Below, piece after piece: positions 24,803-35,322 of a DNA stretch of 64,000 nt. The stretch lies in the NCBI GenBank assembly GCA_035380245.1, contig DAOSXA010000001.1:406069-470068 (forward strand). The letters run 5' to 3'. Both the position numbers and the translations under genes were made by a program. The notes below the pieces were generated by a model that ran no database searches, was not told the DNA's origin, and saw nothing but the letters and a program-made list of their open reading frames with translations. Origin of the DNA: Candidatus Zixiibacteriota bacterium (lineage in GTDB: Bacteria > Zixibacteria > MSB-5A5 > GN15 > FEB-12). The first letter of the stretch is position 1, and each line of letters opens with the position of its first letter.

Positions 24803-26011
24803 TCAGTTTTTGCTTTTAAGTCCCAATCCCATACGCATGGCAGGTATCAAAGCCTTGCGGTGGTACCAATGGAATCCCGCGGCCAGAATCAGATAAGCTA
24901 TGGCCACTTCGATTCTGATCTGTTCAATAATCATCTGCGCCAGGAAGAGTACGACCAGCAAAATCCCTTCGCTTCGATGCAGACGCAGGTTCACCAGAAC
25001 AGCAACCGCGAACAACGACTGCGCTGCCGTAAGAAACAGCTCATGCTGCTGCAGGGAATCGAGCGGGAAGGGATGGATCGCTCCTCCCGAGATAGCAAAC
25101 ACCAACGGAATGGTGCCGACCAGGAGCGTCCATTGATTCACCTTAGATGAAATGAGAGCTTTAAGAGCCGATCCGGCATGCCCGCGCAACGCCCAGGTTG
25201 CTGCCACGATAAACTCCGGTGCTTCCGAGGCAATCGGCGCGAGCCATTGCACCAGAAGGAATTTATTGATGCCAAACTCCTCCCCCATCATAACCAGACT
25301 GTGTGCGAAAGGCTCGGCTGAAACGAAAATCACGGCGCCGGCCCATAAGAATAGCAGAATGGTCATGATGCGCCGCCAGGATGTGCTCATGTTGGCAACA
25401 ACACGTACCGGCCCCACTAACTCCGGCTCCACTGTCTCCATTTGCGCTGCCCGGCGCGTGTAGAGACCAAACAGCGTTACCAGAATAACGGTGTCGATCA
25501 GGTTGAGATTACCCTTAAGCGGAATGGTAAAAGAGTAGACCGTCGCCATAGCCAGATAGAAAATTTCCACCCGTTGCGACTCATGCAGCACGATCTCCTT
25601 GCGCTTTTTCGCGAAAACATACAGAAACAGCACCACCGGCCAGCCGAGTCCTACCAGGAGTCGATTGGCGCCGGTCATGTTGGCTATAGCGAGATGAGCC
25701 TGAGAGGGATCATGAGCCGCTTCCCAGGTAAACACGAAATCGACGGCATATTCAGGAAGCACGGCCATGAGCGCCAGAATTGCCACCGCCAACGATTCGG
25801 AAATATCGATTTGAGCCGCTTCGGCTGCCCAGGATAGAATGAATGCCGCTCCAAAAATTGCCAGGCCAAAAACCAAAGAGCCCACCCAGGCAGCCGACTC
25901 AACATGAGTCAGGCCAAAATACAGACCCGGCAAAGTCACCAGCGTCGTCACGATCAATAGGATATAGTGCGACGGGGATACGTCGTAGTGGGTGTGTTCC
26001 GTCTCACTCAT
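24803..26011 (-). CDS. Ca2+/cation antiporter (CaCA family)
   Basis: This 402-residue membrane protein has about ten to eleven helices. The two alpha-repeats typical of Na+/Ca2+ exchangers are visible: ESLAVAILALMAVLPEYAVD followed by NMTGANRLLVGLG in the first half, and WLAPIASEAPEFIVAATWAL followed by SKVNQWTLLVGTIPL in the second. The paired glutamates (PEYAVD, APEFIVA) are the cation-binding positions. It would exchange Ca2+ or another cation for Na+ or H+. It is convergent with the phoU-like gene. Confidence 0.9.
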   Translation of the reverse strand: MSETEHTHYDVSPSHYILLIVTTLVTLPGLYFGLTHVESAAWVGSLVFGLAIFGAAFILSWAAEAAQIDISESLAVAILALMAVLPEYAVDFVFTWEAAHDPSQAHLAIANMTGANRLLVGLGWPVVLFLYVFAKKRKEIVLHESQRVEIFYLAMATVYSFTIPLKGNLNLIDTVILVTLFGLYTRRAAQMETVEPELVGPVRVVANMSTSWRRIMTILLFLWAGAVIFVSAEPFAHSLVMMGEEFGINKFLLVQWLAPIASEAPEFIVAATWALRGHAGSALKALISSKVNQWTLLVGTIPLVFAISGGAIHPFPLDSLQQHELFLTAAQSLFAVAVLVNLRLHRSEGILLVVLFLAQMIIEQIRIEVAIAYLILAAGFHWYHRKALIPAMRMGLGLKSKN

Positions 26012-26050
26012 GGCAGATGATAGCCCCCGCTGTTAAAAATGCGATTCGCC

Positions 26051-26956
26051 CTACCCTCTTATTATCATATTTACGATGTCTTTTCGGAGCAGAACACCGA
26101 CCAGATTATCGTTTGAAGTCACGAAAACTCTTCTAACATCCTTAAAAATCATCATCGCTGCGACTTCCACGATTCTCGTATCCGGCGTCGTAACTTCAAA
26201 ATCGGTTCTGTAAAGCTGTGAGACTTTGATTTTATCTTCCTGTTTTAACAACTCCTCGAACGGCTCGACATCCATCGAATAATTCAAATTAGAGATCAGC
26301 GCCTGATAATCGGGTAAAGCTGCCTTGATCAGATCACGGTCGGAGATCACTCCCAGCAAACGATTATTTTCGTCTACCACCGCCAGCGCCGAGAGGCGAT
26401 AGCGGAACATCCGATTGGCCACTTCCTTGAGCGTATCGTCCGGTGTGACCGTGGCTACTTTATGCCGCATCACATAGCGGACCGTCAGTTCTTTATCGAC
26501 CTGAATGTTATAATCAGAAATGAGTTTGATCAGATCCGAGGGGTGTTCCGCCGCCATAGCCTTATCGAGCGTTCCGGGCGTGCGACCGAACATTGCCAGC
26601 CCCGAAAGCATTTGTAAATACAGCTTGGCAATAGTCGAGGGTGTAAGAAGCAGACATACGACATGAACCGGGATATCATCCGGCGTTTTGCCCTCGAGTC
26701 CCTGACGAGAGACACCAATCAGGATATACAGCTCATTCACGGCGTCGGTTCGGGCATGCGGAAAAGCAAAACCGTGACCGTAGGATGTATCTTCCACTTC
26801 CTCACGCTCGCGAACTGTCTGGAGAATCGCTTCATAATCGAGACTGACTCCTTCATCCTCGATCATCCGAAGCAACTCCCTTACGGCCTCATCTTTGGTG
26901 CGGGCCTTGAGATCGATGTTGATGCGTCTTTCCATCAACAAATTGGCCAATTTCAC
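26051..26956 (-). CDS. PTS EIIA (Ntr-type) plus tandem CBS protein
   Basis: This 301-residue cytosolic protein has an N-terminal EIIA type-2 domain (about 1-150) with the phosphorylatable histidine H67 in YGHGFAFPHARTD. Two CBS motifs follow, at about 163-220 (VRYVMRHKVATVTPDDTLKE) and 242-300 (DTRIVEVAAMMIFKDVRRVF). EIIA-Ntr domains sense PTS phosphorylation and CBS pairs bind adenine nucleotides, so this looks like a regulator of transport or metabolism; no sugar permease is near. Translation starts at GTG 26956, immediately after the TAA of the DUF502 gene. Confidence 0.88.
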   Translation of the reverse strand: MKLANLLMERRINIDLKARTKDEAVRELLRMIEDEGVSLDYEAILQTVREREEVEDTSYGHGFAFPHARTDAVNELYILIGVSRQGLEGKTPDDIPVHVVCLLLTPSTIAKLYLQMLSGLAMFGRTPGTLDKAMAAEHPSDLIKLISDYNIQVDKELTVRYVMRHKVATVTPDDTLKEVANRMFRYRLSALAVVDENNRLLGVISDRDLIKAALPDYQALISNLNYSMDVEPFEELLKQEDKIKVSQLYRTDFEVTTPDTRIVEVAAMMIFKDVRRVFVTSNDNLVGVLLRKDIVNMIIRG

Positions 26957-27616
26957 TTAAGACACCTCTCTGTTTTGGGGCTCGCTGTGCGTGCCGCCGT
27001 CGGCTCTCTCTTTAATCATCTCCGGTGACGCCACACCGCCCGACACCAGAAACTTAACTCCGTCTTCTACAGACAGGGTAAGCGGATAGACTTCTTCCAC
27101 CGGCACCAGCACCACGAATCCGGAAACCGGTGTCGGTGTAGAAGGAACGAAAATAGTAGCTACGTCACGGGTCTGTGCGCCAATTCCAACCGATATCCGG
27201 TTCGATACAAAACCAACCGCCCATAATCCCTTGCGAGGGTACTCTATTAATGCTACCTCTTTGAACGAATTGATCGTCGGTCCCGCTACCGCGCTCAGCA
27301 GTTGTTTGGCCGCCGTATAGATTGGCCGGATGATCGGCACCCGCTCGAGGACGTGATCGCTCATACGATAGATGCGGGATCCCAAATAGCCTCGTGTCAG
27401 TACTCCGGCTAAGAGGATCACCAGCAACGTGGTGAGCAATCCCAGTCCCGGGATATAATACCCCAGCACCTGATGCAAAAACGGCTGGAGAACACCGTCA
27501 ACGGCGAGAAAAAGCAGGCGCAGAACGAGATAGGTCAGGATAAGCGGTACGACAACTAAAACGCCTGATAGAAAATACCGCTTTATAATGGACGAAATCG
27601 AACTAGCAACGGACAT
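26957..27616 (-). CDS. DUF502 family membrane protein
   Basis: This protein of about 219 residues has two transmembrane helices (FLSGVLVVVPLILTYLVL and LGLLTTLLVILLAGVLTRG). A cytoplasmic or periplasmic beta domain carries the DUF502 signature VPIIRPIYTAAKQL and the later VALIEYPRKGLWAVGFVS, VFVPSTPTPVSGFV. The function of the family is unknown. ATG 27616 with GGAAGG upstream is preferred over GTG 27628. The stop codon abuts the GTG start of the EIIA-CBS gene, so they form one operon. Confidence 0.87.
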   Translation of the reverse strand: MSVASSISSIIKRYFLSGVLVVVPLILTYLVLRLLFLAVDGVLQPFLHQVLGYYIPGLGLLTTLLVILLAGVLTRGYLGSRIYRMSDHVLERVPIIRPIYTAAKQLLSAVAGPTINSFKEVALIEYPRKGLWAVGFVSNRISVGIGAQTRDVATIFVPSTPTPVSGFVVLVPVEEVYPLTLSVEDGVKFLVSGGVASPEMIKERADGGTHSEPQNREVS

Positions 27617-27690
27617 ACGGCCTTCCACCTGTTCAGTGTTGTGCCATGAGTATATCCGCGCCCTAATTTATTGTCAACGTTTTTGGGCTA

Positions 27691-29199
27691 TCAATGCGGA
27701 AAGAAACCGTAGACAGCCGGTATCTGTGCCGCATACTTAAACACTGGTTCAGCGAACACACCGAACAAAATCACACCGACAACACCGATTGTCACTACCG
27801 TCGCGGCCGGTAAATTGAACTTGATATTATACGGTGATACTTCGCCCGAGAAATACATCTGCTTCAGGATATTGGCATAGTAAAAGAGGGCAAAGACCGA
27901 AGTCAGCATGCCGACTCCAACCAGCCAATACAACCAATGGTAATAAGCATGCCCGGTAGCCATACTGATCGCGGCGGCGAAAACTTTGTACTTCGCCATA
28001 AAGCCCGCCAGCGGTGGAATTCCGGCCAGCGACAACAGAAAAACCGACATCATCAACGCCATTCCGGGCGATGACTGCGCCAGCCCTCGATAGCTGGCAA
28101 TCTGACACGATCCGGTCTTGTCCTCGAACACCGCCACGATGGCAAATGCCCCCATGTTGGCAAAGAGGTACGCGAAAATATAGTATGCCACAGAGGCCAG
28201 ACCCTGCTCGTTGAGCGACACCATACCGATCATGATGTAACCGGCTTGAGCGATCGAGGAATAAGCCAGCATGCGCTTGATATTCGTTTGTCGAATGGCA
28301 ACCACATTGCCGTAGAGCATTGCCGCTCCGGCAACTATCGCCGTTACGATGCCCCAGTCGTTGGGAGCCATTTCCTCGCCGTAGAATGCCACCAGGCCGC
28401 TCAGGAATATCTTGGCAAAAGCCACCAGACCGGCGCCCTTCGATCCCACACTAAGGAAAGAGGTGATCGGGGTTGGAGCGCCCTCGTAGACATCCGGCGC
28501 CCATTGATGGAACGGCGGCAGGGCCAGCTTGAAACCGATACCGGCCAGCATCAGCAATACCACCAGCGTCAGAATCGCGCCTATTCCCTGATTTGACAGG
28601 TGTAATACGGCCAAATTGAGTCTTAACTGCACTAACTCGGTCGTTCCCCCCAGTCCGTACAGGAAAGAGATACCGTAAAGCAACAGCGCCGACGAAAAAG
28701 CTCCAACGATGAAATACTTAATACCGGATTCGACCGAGAGCTTGTTGTCTTTATAGAACGCGGCCAGAATGAAGAGCGGGATAGTCGTTAGTTCGAGCCC
28801 GACGTAGAGCTGCAGCAGTTCGTTGGAAGAGGACAGGAACATCATCCCGACCGTCGACAGCAGGATCAACCCGAAAAATTCACCCCGGTGGTTGACAATA
28901 CGCTGGTGCAACGAACCGAACGAGGAGCCGATCGCCATAAATGCCGCGCCCAGGAAGATCACCTTGAAGAACAACGACATGGCATCGTTTTCGAACATCA
29001 CGCCAAAGCCGCTTCCCGGCGTTCTCAACGCCAGCAGAATACCGGTAATCAGCAGGCCAAGCATCGCCATATAGCCGGTGGCGCTTCCCTGCTTGCGACT
29101 GGTCACCAGGTCGAACGTAATTACCAGCAGCGCCCAGATGAACAGGAATATCTCCGGGAGCATTTGGCTCAGGTTGTATGCGGGTAGCTGCAAATCCAT
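27691..29199 (-). CDS. nuoN: NADH-quinone oxidoreductase subunit N
   Basis: This 502-residue antiporter-like membrane subunit of complex I has about 14 helices. It includes the family segments GVELTTIPLFILAAF-like (here YVGLELTTIPLFILAA, carrying the TM5 glutamate), KLALPPFHQWAPDVYEGAPT and RMLAYSSIAQAGYIMIG. It forms part of the proton-pumping arm in the inner membrane. It is the last gene of the nuo operon and starts 4 nt after nuoM. Confidence 0.97.
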   Translation of the reverse strand: MDLQLPAYNLSQMLPEIFLFIWALLVITFDLVTSRKQGSATGYMAMLGLLITGILLALRTPGSGFGVMFENDAMSLFFKVIFLGAAFMAIGSSFGSLHQRIVNHRGEFFGLILLSTVGMMFLSSSNELLQLYVGLELTTIPLFILAAFYKDNKLSVESGIKYFIVGAFSSALLLYGISFLYGLGGTTELVQLRLNLAVLHLSNQGIGAILTLVVLLMLAGIGFKLALPPFHQWAPDVYEGAPTPITSFLSVGSKGAGLVAFAKIFLSGLVAFYGEEMAPNDWGIVTAIVAGAAMLYGNVVAIRQTNIKRMLAYSSIAQAGYIMIGMVSLNEQGLASVAYYIFAYLFANMGAFAIVAVFEDKTGSCQIASYRGLAQSSPGMALMMSVFLLSLAGIPPLAGFMAKYKVFAAAISMATGHAYYHWLYWLVGVGMLTSVFALFYYANILKQMYFSGEVSPYNIKFNLPAATVVTIGVVGVILFGVFAEPVFKYAAQIPAVYGFFPH

Positions 29200-29203
29200 T
29201 TCA

Positions 29204-30694
<1,491 letters not shown>

Positions 30695-30722
30695 AACTAA
30701 GATTTATCCTCCAAAATCAACA

Positions 30723-32810
30723 CTACTCTTCTACTTTAATGCCTTCGTCGGTGTTACGACGTCCGACAAAGACTCGGCTCAAATAAGCCACTACAACAAG
30801 GGCCAGGATGAACAACAGGGCCAGAAGCGGCACGTTGTATTCGATAAAAGCCATCTCATACTTGAACATCCCGAGCACGACCACCGAGGCGGTTATGAAC
30901 AGTACATAGAACTGTACACGACCAGTTTGCAACAGTCTTCCGACGCGGGCTCCGGAACGAACCAGCCAGCCGGCGCCGTTGACCGCACCGTCGATGATCC
31001 ACTTGTCGATCCACATCTTTATATTCGATACGAGAATGCTGAACCAGGCCGCACCGTTGACGAGACCGTCGATGACACGAGCATCGAAAGTCCACATGTA
31101 CCGGGCAAACACCAGGATCGGGTTCAACAGAATCACATCGTATATCTCATCGATATAAAACTTATTGAACGACAGCTTATACAGCAGTCCGAAACGCTCT
31201 GCCAGCTTGTCGGCGCTGATTGCCCTGCGGAAGTAGATCATATACGCCACGGCAATTCCGCTGAGCGCAACGACCGTAGAAACGATCATCAACAGGTAAT
31301 CCGCATGCACATGGTACGGCTCATGGCCGCTATAGACATAAGCGGCGAAGCCGTGCTTGAGCCAGGGCATTCCCACCCAGCCTGCGAAAATCGCCAGGAA
31401 GCCCAGGAACACCAGCGGGTAGGTCATGTTGTTCGGCGATTCATGCGCATGATCGAATCTCTCCTGATCGCGCGGTTCGCCGAAGAAGGTCATGAACACC
31501 AGTCGGAACATGTAGAAAGCGGTCATGAACGCAATCAACAGGGTGCCGATGAAGAAAATCGTATGATGCGACGAAGCCGCCACGATTTCATCTTTGGACC
31601 AGAATCCGGACAACGGGAAAATACCGGAAATGGACAGCGCCGCGATAATGAACGTCCAGCCGGTCTTGCCCATCTTCTTGAGCAATCCGCCCATATCGTT
31701 GATGTCGTTGGTATGGACGGCATGAATGACCGAACCCGCACCAAGGAACAACAGAGCTTTGAAGAAAGCGTGGGTCATCAGGTGGAACGTTCCGGCGTAG
31801 AAACCGGGTGAATGATGACCGAGGGCGGTGTCATAACCGTACAATCCCAGGGCCATAATCATATATCCGAGCTGAGAGCAGGTCGAATAGGCCAGCACTC
31901 TCTTGATGTCGTTTTGCGTCAGAGCGATACAGGCAGCCATGAACGAGGTGATCAAACCGATCGTGGCTACGATCAGCGAGGCGGTAGCCGAGGTCACGAA
32001 CAACGGCATGGCGCGTGCTACCAGGTAAACACCGGCGGCCACCATCGTTGCGGCGTGAATCAACGCCGACACCGGCGTCGGACCTTCCATCGCATCCGGC
32101 AGCCAGACATGCAGCGGGAACTGGGCCGACTTACCGACGGCACCGCAGAACACGCCAACCGCCATCAACGTCAGGATGCCGGCCGGAATGACTCCGGACG
32201 AAGCAATTTCGAAAACGCCGTTGTAGTTGAAAGTCCCGGCATAAGCCGCGATCAGCATCAAGCCGATCAGGAAACCTAAATCGCCGACACGTGTCGTCAG
32301 GAAGGCCTTCTTACAGGCATTGGCTGCGGAAACCTTTTCAAACCAGAAACCGATCAGTAAGTACGAAGTCAGACCGACCAGCTCCCAGAAGATGAAGATC
32401 ATGAAAAAGTTATTCGCCAGCACCAGGCCGAGCATCGAGAACAGGAACAGCGACAGGTAGGCGAAAAAGCGCGAGAAGCGCGGATCGCCGTGCATGTAGC
32501 CGACCGAGTAAATCTCAACAGAAGCGCCGACCGTAGATACCACCACCAACATCACCGCCCCGAGCGGATCGACCAGAATGCCGATCTCCGGAATGAAATG
32601 CGGGAAGTCGATGAACCGGTAGAACCACTCGTACGGTTGACCGTGGTTCGCGATATTCTCGATTAACACCCAGATCGACATAACCCATGAGGTCAGGATC
32701 ATGGCTATCGAGAAACCGGCCGAGACCTTCTCCTTCCAACGAAGGAAGAAGACGATCATGACAAACGACAGCAGCGGAAGTAAAGCGATTAAATATGCAT
32801 GTTCGGTCAT
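30723..32810 (-). CDS. nuoL: NADH-quinone oxidoreductase subunit L
   Basis: This 695-residue subunit is the largest antiporter-like protein of complex I. It has IFWELVGLTSYLLIGFW (TM5 glutamate), FPLHVWLPDAMEGPTPVSAL and RVLAYSTCSQLGYM. The C-terminal extension contains a long charged stretch (about 540-620), corresponding to the lateral amphipathic helix HL and the final helix. It completes the distal proton-pumping arm. The gene follows nuoK by 10 nt. Confidence 0.97.
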   Translation of the reverse strand: MTEHAYLIALLPLLSFVMIVFFLRWKEKVSAGFSIAMILTSWVMSIWVLIENIANHGQPYEWFYRFIDFPHFIPEIGILVDPLGAVMLVVVSTVGASVEIYSVGYMHGDPRFSRFFAYLSLFLFSMLGLVLANNFFMIFIFWELVGLTSYLLIGFWFEKVSAANACKKAFLTTRVGDLGFLIGLMLIAAYAGTFNYNGVFEIASSGVIPAGILTLMAVGVFCGAVGKSAQFPLHVWLPDAMEGPTPVSALIHAATMVAAGVYLVARAMPLFVTSATASLIVATIGLITSFMAACIALTQNDIKRVLAYSTCSQLGYMIMALGLYGYDTALGHHSPGFYAGTFHLMTHAFFKALLFLGAGSVIHAVHTNDINDMGGLLKKMGKTGWTFIIAALSISGIFPLSGFWSKDEIVAASSHHTIFFIGTLLIAFMTAFYMFRLVFMTFFGEPRDQERFDHAHESPNNMTYPLVFLGFLAIFAGWVGMPWLKHGFAAYVYSGHEPYHVHADYLLMIVSTVVALSGIAVAYMIYFRRAISADKLAERFGLLYKLSFNKFYIDEIYDVILLNPILVFARYMWTFDARVIDGLVNGAAWFSILVSNIKMWIDKWIIDGAVNGAGWLVRSGARVGRLLQTGRVQFYVLFITASVVVLGMFKYEMAFIEYNVPLLALLFILALVVVAYLSRVFVGRRNTDEGIKVEE

Positions 32811-32820
32811 TTGCTCGATC

Positions 32821-33120
32821 CTACCACTTCATGATGCTGAGATTCTCAGTGCCGACACCGCGCCAGTTGCGGTAGATCAGCAACACGATCGCCAGCCCCA
32901 CGACCGCTTCAGCGGCCGCGACGACAACCACGAATATCGCAAACAGTTGCCCGACGAAACCATCCGTGGCAACGTATCTGTTAAAGGTCACGAAATTAAT
33001 GTTGGCCGCGTTAAACATCAGCTCCAGAGACATCAGAATTCCGATCACATTGCGTCGGGTGATAACTCCGAACATACCGATGGAAAACAGGATAGCGGCC
33101 AGAACCAGGTAATGAAACAT
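32821..33120 (-). CDS. nuoK: NADH-quinone oxidoreductase subunit K
   Basis: This 99-residue three-helix subunit has the two conserved glutamates in LMSLELMFNAANINFV (TM2) and VVVAAAEAVVGLAIVLLIYR (TM3), which form part of the central proton path. Its ATG overlaps the nuoJ stop (TAATG), giving translational coupling. Confidence 0.97.
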   Translation of the reverse strand: MFHYLVLAAILFSIGMFGVITRRNVIGILMSLELMFNAANINFVTFNRYVATDGFVGQLFAIFVVVVAAAEAVVGLAIVLLIYRNWRGVGTENLSIMKW

Positions 33121-33626
33121 TACGACCGCTCCTTTCTGGCCAGAACGATAGCCCCGATCAGCGCCGCCAGCAACAATACGGAAACTACTTCGAATGGCAG
33201 CATGAACTGGGTCATCAGGTATTTACCTATCATGGCGATATTATTTTCGGGCAACGCCTTCGAGGCATAATCCCAGACATCGGTGCGACCGAGCAGGAAA
33301 ATTGTCCCGACGGCGAATCCGGCCGTCGCCACGAACGTTGTCAGAGCATTCTCGGAAGTCATTTTCACCCGACCTGAGGCCAGGTCGGTCGTAAGCATGA
33401 CCGCGAAGATAATCAGGACCGCTACTGCTCCGACATAAATCAGCACCTGCGCCGCCGCCAGGAATTCCGCATCCAGCATTACATAAATGCCGGCCACTGA
33501 AAACAGCGTCATTATCAAAAACAGCGCACAGTGAAATATATTCCTCAGACTGACCACCAGCAGGGCCGAGATCGTAATCACCGCGGCCAGAAGCCAGAAG
33601 ACGATCGAGGGTTCGGAACCGGTCAT
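33120..33626 (-). CDS. nuoJ: NADH-quinone oxidoreductase subunit J
   Basis: This 168-residue subunit has five helices and the NuoJ signature VAGIYVMLDAEFLAAAQVLIYVGAVAVLIIF, given here in two parts (AEFLAAAQVLIYVGAVAVLI), corresponding to the TM3 pi-bulge helix involved in coupling. Start and stop overlap both neighbours by one to four bases. The C-terminus is short. Confidence 0.96.
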   Translation of the reverse strand: MTGSEPSIVFWLLAAVITISALLVVSLRNIFHCALFLIMTLFSVAGIYVMLDAEFLAAAQVLIYVGAVAVLIIFAVMLTTDLASGRVKMTSENALTTFVATAGFAVGTIFLLGRTDVWDYASKALPENNIAMIGKYLMTQFMLPFEVVSVLLLAALIGAIVLARKERS

Positions 33627-34237
33627 TGCTCGTCTCCTTTGTTGGTCTCATCTTTTTTCTCATCACTTGCTGCAGGAGCTTCGGGTTTGGCTCCTTCAAC
33701 CGGCTTGGGCGCCTCTTCAGCTTTCGCTTCAGCCGGTTTTCCGGCATCAGGCTTCGGTGCGGGTTTCTCGGCTGCGGCCGACTTTTTCTTGCGAGTATCC
33801 TCATAGGGGACATTGCGGCCGTACTTCTGGAGCTTCTTCATATCCCAAACGGTATCATTGATATCCGTCGTGGAGAACTCATACATCGTAGCCATTTTAA
33901 TCGCACAGAAATTGCAGGCCTCTTCGCACATGCCGCAATAGCAACACAGCGCCGTCTCCACCACGAAACTATCGAGAACTTTTCTCTTATTCTCATCGCG
34001 GTGAGATTTAATCCGGATCGCACCGGTCGGACATGTGCGCATACACAGCTCGCAAGCCGTGCAGTTCAATTCACCGGTCTCTTTATCCGAAAGCAGCACG
34101 ACCACACCACGCGAGCGTTCCGGTATGTCGTCTCTTTTTTCTTCCGGATACTGCACCGTTACGGCATGTCTGCACAGATACGGCCCGGTTATAGTGAGGC
34201 CCAAGATGAGGTTCTTAATATCTTTTAAAACACCCAT
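33623..34237 (-). CDS. nuoI: NADH-quinone oxidoreductase subunit I with long acidic tail
   Basis: This protein of about 204 residues has two [4Fe-4S] ferredoxin motifs: CTACELCMRTCP and CCYCGMCEEACN, the latter read as CxxCxxCxxxC. They carry electrons to cluster N2 near the quinone site. The last 55 or so residues form a Lys/Ala/Pro/Glu-rich low-complexity tail (KKKSAAAEKPAPKPDAG and onward) not found in typical NuoI. ATG 34237 is selected because AGGAT lies 9 nt before it; the longer frame to 34267 would run into nuoH. The stop overlaps the nuoJ start (ATGA). Confidence 0.95.
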   Translation of the reverse strand: MGVLKDIKNLILGLTITGPYLCRHAVTVQYPEEKRDDIPERSRGVVVLLSDKETGELNCTACELCMRTCPTGAIRIKSHRDENKRKVLDSFVVETALCCYCGMCEEACNFCAIKMATMYEFSTTDINDTVWDMKKLQKYGRNVPYEDTRKKKSAAAEKPAPKPDAGKPAEAKAEEAPKPVEGAKPEAPAASDEKKDETNKGDEQ

Positions 34238-34254
34238 ATCGTTACATCCTGCCT

Positions 34255-35322
34255 CTACCAGTACCATCCGGCATATTTGAACCAGCCGGCAATCACGAGA
34301 TTAGCGAAAGTAACCGGCACCAGGAACTTCCAGGCGAACTTCATGAGTTGGTCGACCCGAAGACGCGGATAGGTCCAGCGGAACAACATGAGCAACAGAA
34401 CCATAATGAGCGTCTTCAGCAGGAACCAGAACCAACTCGGCAGGAACGGACCGTTCCAGCCACCCAGGAACAAGGTCGTGGTAATGGCTGAAACCGTGAA
34501 CATATTAATGAACTCGGCCAGGAAGAACATTGCGAACTTCATACCGGAGTACTCAACGTTATAACCGGCGACCAACTCCTGTTCTGCCTCGGGAATATCG
34601 AACGGCGTGCGGTTGGACTCGGCCGCTCCCGCCACCAGATAAGTGGCAAAAGCGATAGGTCCAAACGGCAATTGGAAGATGTGCCAGTTCCAAATCCAGC
34701 CGGCTTGCGACTTGACGATATCCTGCATCGAAAGCGATCCGACGAACAGGACAACCACCAGCACCGAAACCGCCATGGGAACTTCGTAGGAAACCACCTG
34801 CGCTGCCGAACGCATACCGCCGAGCAACGCGTATTTATTGTGAGAACCCCAACCGGCCATCAGCAAACTGATAATGGTCAGAGTTGTAACCGCCATAATA
34901 TAAAGGATGCCCACGTTCAGGTCGGCCACGATCAGACCGTCGCCGAACGGAATAACAACGTAAGCTAAAAACGCAGCGGTGAAACAAAGCACCGGCGCCC
35001 AGAAGAAAATCCCCTTATCGCGAATAGCTACCTGGATATCTTCCTTCTGGAGCAGCTTCAGCGCATCCATAACCGTCTGATACCAACCATGCCAGCCGGT
35101 CCGCATCGGACCGTACCGCTGCTGCAAGTGACCGGCGATTTTACGCTCCCACCAGACCAGGAAAAGAGCGATAAGCGCCAACAAACAGAACACACCTGTA
35201 GCCAGCAGAGTGTATACGACTATTTCCATCCAGGGGGATTTGAGTCCGATATCCTGCAGGAGGCCATAACACCATTGAAAGAGCGGCAGAAGTTCGCCGA
35301 CCGCTAAAATCGGAGTGTTCAT
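34255..35322 (-). CDS. nuoH: NADH-quinone oxidoreductase subunit H
   Basis: This 355-residue membrane subunit forms the quinone-access chamber. Family landmarks are ERKIAGHLQQRYGPMRTGWHG, the glutamate-rich loop NRTPFDIPEAEQELVAGYN and the C-terminal FRWTYPRLRVDQLMKFAWKF. It has about eight helices plus an N-terminal amphipathic segment. It overlaps the end of nuoD by four bases (ATGA). Confidence 0.97.
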   Translation of the reverse strand: MNTPILAVGELLPLFQWCYGLLQDIGLKSPWMEIVVYTLLATGVFCLLALIALFLVWWERKIAGHLQQRYGPMRTGWHGWYQTVMDALKLLQKEDIQVAIRDKGIFFWAPVLCFTAAFLAYVVIPFGDGLIVADLNVGILYIMAVTTLTIISLLMAGWGSHNKYALLGGMRSAAQVVSYEVPMAVSVLVVVLFVGSLSMQDIVKSQAGWIWNWHIFQLPFGPIAFATYLVAGAAESNRTPFDIPEAEQELVAGYNVEYSGMKFAMFFLAEFINMFTVSAITTTLFLGGWNGPFLPSWFWFLLKTLIMVLLLMLFRWTYPRLRVDQLMKFAWKFLVPVTFANLVIAGWFKYAGWYW

